DNA of 64,000 nucleotides. Source: Porphyra umbilicalis (taxonomy: Eukaryota; Rhodophyta; Bangiophyceae; Bangiales; Bangiaceae). The notes below the pieces were generated by a model. That model did not search any database. It saw only the letters and a program-made list of their open reading frames with translations, and was not told the origin of the DNA. A program made the translations under genes and the position numbers. This document shows positions 10,794 through 19,801 of this stretch, piece by piece. Location of the stretch: the NCBI GenBank assembly GCA_002049455.2, contig KV918982.1, forward strand, positions 62,001 to 126,000, in the 5' to 3' direction. Numbering within the stretch: the first letter of the stretch is position 1; every line of letters starts with the position of its first letter.

Positions 10794-13700
10794 TCAGCAC
10801 TCCCCCAACAGGGGGTCGCCAGGCCCGGCGCCCTGCACAGCCGCGCCCAGGTCTTTGCCAACCCCGACGGCAGCCCGGAAAGCCGTGAACGCCGGCGACG
10901 GCAGCGGCTTGGTGAGCCCTTCAGCCGGCATGTCGGCGCTCGGGAGGAAGTAGAAGGCCACATCCCCGCGCGCCTGGTAGTCGCGAACCATGTGGTAGGC
11001 GACGTCGACATGCTTGGTCCGTCCTGTCGCCTCGGGGTTGTTGACCAGCGCCAGGCAGGACTGGTTGTCCTCCCCCATCGCCACGGCTCCACCGTCGACA
11101 CCCAGAGACGACAGCAGCTTGCGTAGAGACAGCGCCTCCTTGGTCGCCATTGCGGCGGCCACGTACTCGGCCTCGGCCGTCGAGGTGGCCACGGTCGACT
11201 GGCGCTTACTTGCCCACGCAATCGCCCCGCCATTGCAGGTGAAGACGAAACCGGTTGTCGACCGACGACCGTCGATGTCGCCGGCCCAGTCGGCGTCGAC
11301 AAACCCTTGCAGCGGCTCGCTGCCGCTGTAGACCACACCCAGGCGAGTCGTCCCGCGCAGGTAGCGCAGAATCCCTTTGGCCGCGCGCATGTGGTCCTCC
11401 TCAGGGCAGGACATGAAGCGCGACAGCACCCCCACGGCAAAGGCGATGTCTGGCCTCGTCGTGGTAGACAGGTAGAGGAGGAAGCTGACCAACTCGGCGT
11501 AACGGTTGCCCTCTGGCAGCAGGCCCTCCCCTGTCTTGGTCAGCTTGATTTCCGACGACATCTGCGTCTTGTTTGGCGTCGCCTTGTCCATCCAGAACGC
11601 CTCCAGCAGCGTCGCCGTGTGCCCCGGGTTGCTCAACGTCAGAGTCTTGGCCGCCCGGTTGCGCATGACCTTCATGCCGATAAAGTCCTTGACCTCCCCC
11701 ATGTCGCGCACCTCAAACTTGGCAGACACGGAGCGCTTGACAGCCTCGACCCCAGACAGCTTCTCGCCTGCCACGATAAGGTCGTCGACGTACACGAGGA
11801 TGAAGATGCACCCGTGCACGGGGTGGTGCCACTCATAGAGGCACGGGTCCACCTTGGACCGGACCGCCCCCATCTCTTTGAGCTCTTTGCCGAGCTTGAT
11901 GCCCCAGAGCCGCCCCGCCTGCTTTGTCCTGTAGAGCGCCAGGTTAAGCCGACACGTCTCCTCCAGCCCCTCCGGTTCGACACCGACGGGGAGTTTGATG
12001 TAAATCTCCTTGTCCATCTTGGCGATGAGGAAGGCTGTCTTGACGTCGACATGGTGAATCTCCCAGCCCATGGCTGCCGCCACAGCAAAGAGAGCACGTG
12101 TCGTGGCCGCGTTGGGTACCGGAGCCCACGTCTCGTCAAAGTCTCGTCCGGGCACCTGGTTGAACCCTTGGGCCACGAGTCGAGCCTTGTAGCGCGTCAG
12201 CTTGCCCTCCGCGTCGTGCTTGATGTCGAACACGAATCGCGTCTTGATGGCCTTGTGGTTCTTGTTATTCTCCTTGATCTTGGACCAGGTGCCAAGGTGC
12301 TTGTGTGCCGCCACCTCCTCCTTAATGGCCTGCTTCCACAGCGGCCAGTCAGGACGAGCGCGCGCCTCCTTCTCGTTTGCAGGCGGCTTGTGCAAGTCCC
12401 AGCCCGCCTCAGCCGCGGAAGCGTTACCGCTTTCCAGGTACGCCTTGGGTCCCTTCTCCCACCATGTTACCTTGGGAGCTGGCTTGCGCTTCGAGCGACG
12501 AGGCCCCAGTGTGACGCTGTCACTGGCCGCAGGTGTTTGAGCAGCTGCGAGTGTCGAGCCACCGACGCTGTCCTCATCCTCCTCCTGGCTATCGCCAGCA
12601 AAGGAGGGAGGACCGACTTCGTTGTCGCTGTCAGAGGTGTCTTCGGGGGAGTACTCGTCCTCTCGCCCGCCTTCTGCGCCGAGCATGTCCATTGCCCCTT
12701 CCGTGGCGCCATCCTTGTCGCCGTCATATTCCGAAGTCACCCGGGGACCAGCGCTTGACCCGACTGCTGACGTCTCGACCTTCGCCGGGTTCTCCTCCAT
12801 CAGCACGTCCCGACGCTCGAAGACTTGGTTTGTCTCGTCCTCGAGGATGCGGTAGGCCTTGCCACCGACAGTGTAGCCGACAAAGCGGCCGACGTCGGTC
12901 CTCGGCTCCAGCTTGCGCTGCTGTTTCTTCGGCTTCAGCGTCCACGCCCGACTCCCCCAAACGCGGAATCCCGCGACGTTGGGGCGTCGACCCGTCAGTG
13001 CCTCGAGCGGCGTCACATCGAGCCCCGCCTTCGGAGATCGGTTGAGCACATGGACGACGGAGGCCAACGCCTCGGCCCACAGCACTTCCTCCGCGCCGGC
13101 GTCAAGCAGGGCAGCACGCACGTGCTCCATCAGCGTGCGGTTCACCCGCTCCGCCTTGCCGTTCTGCTGCGACTTGTACGGCGCCGTCATCTCAGACGTG
13201 ATGCCTTTATCCTCATACCACGCCTTAAGGTCGTTCGTGACGTACTCCTTTGCACCGTCGTGACAGACACGCTTCACTTTCACGCCCGTCAGCGTCTCAA
13301 GCTGCTTGATGCGCGTCTTGAGCACCTCCGGCGCCATCCCCTTTGTCTTGATAGGCATAGCTGTGATGAACCCCGTTGAGTCCTCCAGCGCCGTCATAAA
13401 GTAGAGGGAGCCACCCAGCGACTCAGTGAGTGGGCCACCAATGTCGGTGTGCACCAGTTCGCACTTGGTTGTCGCTGTCGACGAGCGGGGGCTGGGCGAC
13501 TAAACCATCTTGCCGTCCAAACACGGCACACACACCGTGCCTATGACGCGCTTGGCGTCTGCCACTGACGACGGCATGGCGTCGACCATTGTGGCCGCCC
13601 GCTTGAGGTTCTCCAACCCCAAGTGGTTGAACCGACGATGCCACAGCTCCGCCTCCCCAGCGATGCGCGTCGATGCCGCGCACGCCGAAGCCTTGACCGG

Positions 13701-14190
13701 CGTGACCTTGAGCACGTACTGCTCCAGGTCATTGACCTTGCCGACATCGGACGCCTTGTCGAGCACTCCGCTCGAACGGACAGCATCCCCGTCGCTGAGG
13801 ATGTAACAGGCGTTTCCGACGAACACTACCGCACCACGATTGCGGTCAACCGCTCGAACCGACAGCAGGTTGCTGGTCAGGTCCGGCACGAGCATGGCCT
13901 CCCCGAGCACCATGCGCGTCTTGGTTTTGCACTTGCCAACGTCCATGGAGACGTGGCCGTGCCCCTTGATGGGTACCTTTTCGCCGTTGGCCAAGGTGAC
14001 CTCGGCCCCGCTTCCCGCCGTCCGGACGGTGAATCCCTTATCCCCTGCGGCCATGTGGTTGGTTGCGCCAGAGTCGAGCACCCAAGTTGATGAACACAGG
14101 GAGCTGCCGCGAGCTTTGCTGCTCCCGGTATTACCAGTAGAAGCAGTGTAGGCCAGAGCGGCACCCGCGTGTGGCCCGCCGCCGTGGCCG
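10794..14190 (-). pseudogene. Pol region of Ty1/copia element copia-1 (nonsense and frameshift)
   Basis: The order protease-integrase-RT-RNase H is that of Ty1/copia. The protease has LDSGATNHM near 14075, and a GAG-pre-integrase segment with ELWHRRFNHLG precedes 13502. The integrase has HTDIGG, CHDGAKEY and GKAERVNRT. The RT has YVDDLIVAG near 11790 and RNase H has GFVDADWAGD near 11290. An in-frame TAG at 13500-13502, readable as a mutated CAG, separates the protease part from the integrase. The frame also differs by one from gag near 14190. The 3' LTR was not found, so this copy is truncated as well as broken. A Ser/Asp/Glu-rich linker joins integrase and RT. Confidence 0.92.
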
Positions 14191-14971
14191 CCTCACGGCC
14201 ACCACCGCCGGGCTTGCCCTTGCCCTTGGCCTCTTCCGCCTTCTTCTTGTGGCAGTCGCGCTGCATGTTTCTCTTCTTGTTGCAGTAGAAGCACACGACC
14301 GACTTCTTGTCAAACGACTTCTTAGGCGCCGCTTCCGCAAACGCTTGTGACTTGACACTGCCAGAAGGCTTGGAAGTGCCGACAGAAATGCTCCGCTGCT
14401 CGACTTGAAGCAGCTTAGCCGTCACGTCCGACATGACGAGCTTAGTGTCCTTGTTCTCCAACACCTTCCTGAGCATCCCGTACTCTGCCGGGAGCCCTGC
14501 CAGGACACGCAGCGCAAGCGTGTTGTCGTCCACCGGGTTTTTGAGCATGGCGAGCTCGTCCCGGAGCATCTTGGCTCGCGACGCAAACTTGATGATGTTC
14601 TCGTCGCCGCCCTTCTTGAGGCTGCTCAGCTCGTCCATCAGCCGCAGCAGCTGCGCGTTGTCTCGCGCCTCGACCATGACCTCGAGCGCGTCCCACGCCT
14701 CTTTGGCCGTGTCCACCGACGTGACCGTGTTGAGATGCACGGGCTTGACTGACATCTGGATGGTCGCCAGCGCCGCCTCGTTCATGGCGTTCCACGCGTC
14801 GACCACGGGGTCGGACTTCTTGTCGTCGGACGAAGATGCCGGTCGGTCCGTCACGACCGCCGCCCAGAGCTTCTCCTTCTTGAGCTGCGCACGCTGGTAC
14901 GCTGCCCACACTTCGTAGTCGTCATCCAGCTGCGCAAACCGCGGGCCGCCATAGCGGCCGTGGTCTGCCAT
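14190..14971 (-). pseudogene. Gag of copia-1
   Basis: The frame starts with the ATG at 14971, giving MADHGRYGGPRFAQLDDDY, and runs as one open frame with a helical UBN2-like Gag core (RDNAQLLRLMDELSSLKKGG). The zinc knuckle near 14300 reads CFYCNKKRNMQRDC, where the metal-binding His of C-x2-C-x4-H-x4-C is Asn. A one-base shift near 14190 separates it from the protease. Copia elements normally encode one continuous polyprotein, so this copy cannot make it. Confidence 0.85.
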
Positions 14972-15114
14972 GCTGACAACCTCGGCGCCGCACAGCGCCG
15001 CACTAACGACATAGGGAGCAGAGCACGCCCGCCCGACGCCGGAGCACACCGCAATCCCAGGGAAGTCGTCTCACCAGCAACCGCAGGGAAGAAGACGGTT
15101 ACCACCAGCGACAG

Positions 15115-15128
15115 CTGGGCCCATAACC
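15115..15128 (-). other. Primer-binding site of copia-1 (initiator tRNA-Met anticodon arm)
   Basis: On the minus strand the sequence is GGTTATGGGCCCAG. Its complement, CTGGGCCCATAACC, is the anticodon stem-loop sequence of eukaryotic initiator tRNA-Met. The same site type is used by Drosophila copia, which is primed by an internally cut tRNA fragment. Confidence 0.75.
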
Positions 15129-15490
15129 AGTGAAGTGAGCGGTAGTTGGGTGGATGCGTTGCTTTACTCGAGAGCGGTCTGAGGCGCGAGGCCAGCAGGC
15201 TCTTAAACCCTCCGTGTGCCTCTCTCGCCACGTTCTGCCGGCGCACTCCCCCGCCAGCGCAGTGCTCCCTCCCATGGAGGGTACATGCTCTCACCACCCC
15301 ACAAATCGCGACGCCCCTCGATGACCCCACGAGAATCTCCCCGAGCTCAGCTCCAAAAGAAGCTGCCCTCAATATACAAGTATAAGTAATTACATCACAC
15401 ACATACAGCAATGCATGACAATGGCACAGCCAAATAAGCCGACGACCGCATAAGTACTGCTAAAATTAGCCAGGCAGTCCGCGGTAACTC
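15129..15490 (-). repeat. 5' LTR of copia-1 (outer edge uncertain)
   Basis: This gene-free stretch abuts the primer-binding site. A GAGCTC-GGGGAGAT block near 15325-15346 aligns with the same block in the copia-2 LTR at the same distance from the primer-binding site. That predicts a similar length of about 360 bp. The outer end near 15490 adjoins copia-2 gag, so copia-1 appears to be inserted into copia-2. A clear TG start is not visible there, so the boundary may lie nearer 15399. Confidence 0.55.
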
Positions 15491-16126
15491 CGACTTACCT
15501 GCGCGGGTTTGGGGGGCTGCCTCAACAGACAACGACCGCCCTCGGCTGGCCCGGTGCTCCACCGTGAGCAGCTTGGCGCTTACTTCGGGGAGGTTGCGCT
15601 TCCCGTCCATGTTCTCCAGCACTGTCTTGATCATGTCGTACTCTGCTGGAAGAACCGACAGGATCTGTAGCACGAGTGTGTTCTCGTCCACCTGGTTGCC
15701 CAGCATGGAACGTTCTTGGCGGAGGCCCTTGGCGCGCGACGTGTACTTGATAATGCTCTCGTCGCCGTCCTTCTTGTGGTTGCTCAGCTCGTGCATGAGC
15801 TGCAGCAGCTGTGCGTTGTCGCGCGCCTAAAAGATGTCCTTGAGCGCGTCCCACGTGTCCTTGGCCGTACTGACCGCCGTCACCGAATGGAGAAGAACCG
15901 GCTTGACCGACATCTGGATGGTCGCCAACGCCGACTCGTCCATGATGTCGCACGCGTCCGCCACCAAGTTGCCCTTGGAATCACTCCCGGACGCGGGGCG
16001 GTCCGTCACGACCGCCGACCAGACCTTCTCCCTGATGAGCTGTGCACGGCAGTACACGGCCCAGACCTTGTAATCGTCGTCCAGCTGCGCAAAGCGAGGG
16101 CCACCGTAGCGCCCGTACTCCGACAT
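15490..16126 (-). pseudogene. Gag remnant of copia-2
   Basis: The start at 16126 gives MSEYGRYGGPRFAQLDDDY, nearly the same as copia-1 gag. The frame is interrupted by TAG after the residues DALKDIF near 15829-15831, then continues with RDNAQLLQLMHELSNHKKDG. It is lost near 15490, before the zinc knuckle, where copia-1 begins. The last codons sit next to CGCAG/GTAAGT, which looks like a splice donor; this may be chance. Confidence 0.85.
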
Positions 16127-16268
16127 GACGACAACGACCGCGCCCCGGGGCGCTACACTGACGACGTGGGAGGCTAAGCCCGGCCGCCCGACGCCGGAAC
16201 ACACAGCAGCCCAACGAGCGCCGTCCCGCAAACGATAGAGCGGAAGAAGACGATAACCACCAGCGACA

Positions 16269-16282
16269 CTGGGCCCACAACC
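16269..16282 (-). other. Primer-binding site of copia-2
   Basis: The minus strand reads GGTTGTGGGCCCAG, one base different from the copia-1 site and from initiator tRNA-Met. It directly follows the LTR end with no gap. Confidence 0.75.
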
Positions 16283-16649
16283 TGTGAAGTCGATGATGTT
16301 GAGTGGGTGCGTGATTTTACTAGGCACGGCGTTCCCAGGCCTCTGAAGGCGTGCCTGATATCCCCCAGGCCACCTCAGCCACAGGGCCTTCCCGGGCATC
16401 CCCAGTGGCGCGGCCGACAAGGCCCGCACGGCACCTCCCAGGGCAGCTCCAGCACCTCCGGAGGGCGCCCACAGCCTCACACTCCAGGCGCCGCTCCCCA
16501 CACAAATCTCCCCCGGAGCTCAACCCCTAATGCGTTCCCTGCTGAAAGATCTACAATCAAGTACATGCAGTGTCACCACACAAATACAAAGACTTACGAC
16601 TTACGCAAGGGCCAATTGTCCCTGCGGGACTGCGGACGTACACTTCACA
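16283..16649 (-). repeat. 5' LTR of copia-2 (367 bp)
   Basis: On the minus strand it starts TGTGAAG at 16649 and ends CTTCACA at 16283, a 7-bp terminal inverted repeat. An inverted copy lies at 19432-19799 with only scattered differences. The sequence directly right of it is copia-3 coding sequence on the other strand, so this LTR sits at a rearrangement or insertion junction. Confidence 0.85.
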
Positions 16650-18712
16650 CTACCGCATCCTCGAGGAAGATTCAAACAAGATCTTCGAGCGCCGAGACGT
16701 GCTCATGGAGGAGAGCCCAAGCAAGACCATGAACAAGACGTCTGTTTCTGTTTCAAGCACCAGTCCTCGCCTGACGGCGTGGACGGATGGTGACAAGCAG
16801 GACGGTGCGATGAACATGCTGGACGCGGAAGTCCCCAGCGGGGACGAGTATGCTCCGCAGCAGTCTTCAGAGAGCGACGGCGCGCCGGACAAGGAGGCCG
16901 TCCATGACGCGGAAGACGGCGATGATGATGACGACAACGAGGACGCGGCGGCTCAAGAAGGGCACCAAGTGCTGCTTGAATCCACAACGGAGAGCGATGA
17001 CGACGGGGCGCAAGCACCCCGGCGGTCCAAGCGCAAGCCGGCACCAAAGGTCATCTGGTGGGAGAGCAACCCGAAGGCGTACGTGGCAGCGGGGCCATTT
17101 GGTGACGCTACGTCTGACTGGGACCTGAGCAAGCCGCCGACCAACGCGAAGGAGGCGCGTGCACGCTCGGACTGGCCGCTATGGAAGGCGGCAGAGAAGG
17201 AAGAGTACCTGGCGCACAAGAAGCCTGGTACCTGGTCCAAGACCAAGAACAACAACAAGCGCAAGGCCGTCAAGACTCGGTACGTGTACGACATCAAGCG
17301 CGATTCGGAAGGCAACGTGACGAGGTACAAGGCGCGCTTGGTCGCGCAAGGTTTCAACCAAGTGCCGGGGCGTGATTTTGACGAGACGTGGGCGCTAGTG
17401 CCCAGCTCGGCAACAACACGCGCACTCTTCGCGGTGGCCGCGGCCAAGGACTGGGAGGTTCACCACGTGGACGTCAAGACGGCTTTCCTCAACGCCAAGA
17501 TGGACAAGGAGATGTACATCAACCTTCCGGACGGCGCCGAGCCGGGGGTGGCACATGAGGTCTTCCGTCTCAACCTAGCTCTGTATGGGAAAAAAGCAGG
17601 CCGGGCGCCTGTGGGGCATCAAGCTCGACAAAGAGCTCAAGGCTATGGGGGCAGTCCGGTCCAAGGTTGACCCGTGCCTCTACACGTGGAGCCACCCAGT
17701 GCGCGGGCTGGTGTACATCCTCGTCTACGTGGACGATCTCATCGTTGCGGGCAAGAGCCTCGACGGGGTTCAAGCGGTCAAGAACTCGGTGTCGGTGACG
17801 TTCGACGTGCGCGACATGGGGGAGGTCAAGGACATCATCGGCATGAAGGTAATGCGAGACCGGGCGGCCAAGATGCTCACACTGAGCAACCCGGGGCATG
17901 TTATCGCACTCCTTGAGGCGTTTGGAATGTCCAACTCCACGCCCAACAAGACGCCAATGGTGTCGGGGGCCAAGCTGGCCAAGACGGGGGAGAACCTCTT
18001 GCCCGACGGCAACAGATATGCCGAACTTGTCGGCTCCCTGCTATATCTCTCTACAACGACGAGGCCGGACATTGCCTTTGCCGTGGGCGTGCTGTCGCGC
18101 TACATGGCCTGCCCCGAGGAGGACCACATGCGCGCAGCCAAGGGGGTGCTTCGGTACCTTCGTGGGGCTACGCGCCTCGGGGTCGCGTACGGAAACTACA
18201 AGCCTCTGCAAGGGTACGTCGATGCCGACTGAGCGGGCGACGTTGACGCTCGTCGGTCGACGACGGGTTTCATCTTCACCCTCAACGGCGGGCCGGTCTC
18301 GTGGGCGAGCAAGCGCCAGTCGACGGTGGCAACGTCGACGGCTGAGGCCGAGTACGTGGCCGCCGCGATGGCGACAAAGGAGGCCCTTTGGCTCCGCAGG
18401 CTTTTATCAGCGCTTGGCGTCGACGGCGGTGCCGTTCCCATGGGGGAAAACAACCAGGCGTGCCTGGCACTCGTCAACACCCCCGAGGCAACAGGGCGCA
18501 CCAAGAATGTGGACGTCGCGTACCACATGGTGCGCGATTACGTGGCGCGCGGCGACGTGACCTTTTACTTCCTGCCAAGCGCTGAGATGCCCGCGGACGG
18601 GCTCACCAAGGCGCTGCCGGGGCCGGCGTTCAAGGCCTTCCGTGACGCAGCGGGTGTCGGGCCCGACTTGGGCGCGGCGGCGGGCGCGCTTGAGCCGGAC
18701 CCGGCGTGCTAA
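16650..18712 (+). pseudogene. Copia-3 pol remnant: end of integrase, RT, RNase H
   Basis: The open frame begins exactly at the copia-2 LTR edge with YRILEED, which matches the C-terminal end of the integrase in copia-1, so the 5' two thirds are missing. The RT has YVDDLIVAG near 17729 and RNase H ends with the GYVDAD motif. An extra A in the run 17590-17595 shifts the frame. The codon TGA at 18230-18232 stands where copia-1 has the Trp of VDADWAGD. After it the frame stays open to 18712. The protein is close to copia-1 throughout, so both belong to one family. Confidence 0.9.
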
Positions 18713-18840
18713 CGCACGTCGTCACACTGCCCGGCTTTGGGGCGCTGAAGTGCTTTAGCGCATCTGGCTGGGCGGGCCAGGGCGCCGATTTCAAGAAGTC
18801 GGGCCCGAATGTCGCGGCCTGGAAGATCGTTCCGAGACCG

Positions 18841-18957
18841 ACAAGTGGCGCTGTTGCAACACGTGGCGCTGTTGCAACAGGTGGCGTCGTTGCAACACGT
18901 GTCGTCAATGCAACACGTGGCGCCGTTGCAACACGTGGTGTCGGTGCAACACGTGGC
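18841..18957 (+). repeat. 18-bp minisatellite, six copies plus a partial one
   Basis: The unit is close to GCTGTTGCAACACGTGGC and repeats at 18850, 18868, 18886, 18904, 18922 and 18940. Most units contain the palindromes TTGCAA and CACGTG. It follows copia-3 RNase H and could be part of its 3' region. Confidence 0.9.
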
Positions 18958-18984
18958 GATGGGGCTAAAGTGCTTTGGGCCCTC

Positions 18985-19345
18985 TTCCGGTCGTGCCCGA
19001 CGGGCCGGATGTGGTCGTACGGACACCCGGACGGGTCGGGCGTGTTCAGGGCACCTGACCGGTCCTTCCTGGGCCCGTTCCGAGGTCGGTTGAGAAACCG
19101 AGTTTTGGAAGGGGTCTGAAGGGCTTTAGCCCCGCCGTGAGAACGGTCATTGTTGGGGTGGTGCCCGATGGACCGGATGGGGTCCTACGGGCATCAGGGA
19201 GGCCCGGAGGTGCCTCTGGCATCCTCGCGGGTCTGCTTTGGCCCCATCGGAGGTCGGTTGAAAAATCGACCTCTGGACATGGGGCTGAAGGGCTTTAGAC
19301 CCCTCTGCATGACGGGGGTCTAAAGGGCTTTAGACCCCTCGGTCA
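18985..19345 (+). repeat. Diverged duplication of about 165 bp with GGGCTTTAG motifs
   Basis: Blocks near 18985-19135 and 19150-19300 share the order GTGCCCGA, CCGGATG, GAGGTCGGTTGA and CTGAAGGGCTTTAG. A further copy of the last motif lies near 19320-19337. No coding frame is convincing in 18958-19431. Confidence 0.65.
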
Positions 19346-19431
19346 GATCGTCCCCGGAGAGCCTTGCATTGACTTTTGATGACGGGAAGTTGACCGGGTG
19401 GGAAGACTTATCCCTGGGGTACTGGGGGGAG

Positions 19432-19799
19432 TGTGAAGTGAACTTCCGCAGTCCCCCAGGGACAATTGGTCCCTTGCGTAAGTTGTAAGTCTTTGTATTT
19501 GTGTGGTGACACTGCATGTACTTGATTGTAGATCTTTCAGCGGGGAACCCATTAGGGGTTGAGCTCCGGGGGAGATTTGTGTGGGGAGCGGCGCCTGGAG
19601 AGTGAGGCTGTGGGCGCCCTCCGGAGGTGCTGGAGCTGCCCTGGGAGGTGCCGTGCGGGCCTTGTCGGCCGCGCCACTGGGGATGCCCGGGAAGGCCCTG
19701 TGGCTGAGGTGGCCTGGGGGATATCAGGCACGCCTTCGGAGGCCTGGGAACGCCGTTCCTAGTAAAATAACGCACCCACTCAACATCATCGACTTCACA
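19432..19799 (+). repeat. Copia-2-type LTR in opposite orientation (368 bp)
   Basis: It begins TGTGAAG and ends CTTCACA, and is a near-identical inverted copy of 16283-16649. The flanks (GGGAG left, GGGCC right) are not a target-site duplication. The next bases, GGGCCCA, resemble the distal half of the copia primer-binding site, and gypsy-2 RT coding begins at about 19802. It is therefore better read as a recombination junction than as a simple solo LTR. Confidence 0.85.
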
Positions 19800-19801
19800 G
19801 G

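Noticed and set aside
11307-12758. Plus-strand frame of 483 codons across copia-1
   Set aside because: It is the shadow of the copia-1 RT and RNase H on the other strand.
18841-18957. CRISPR-like array
   Set aside because: The units are contiguous 18-bp tandem repeats without unique spacers, in a eukaryotic transposon context.
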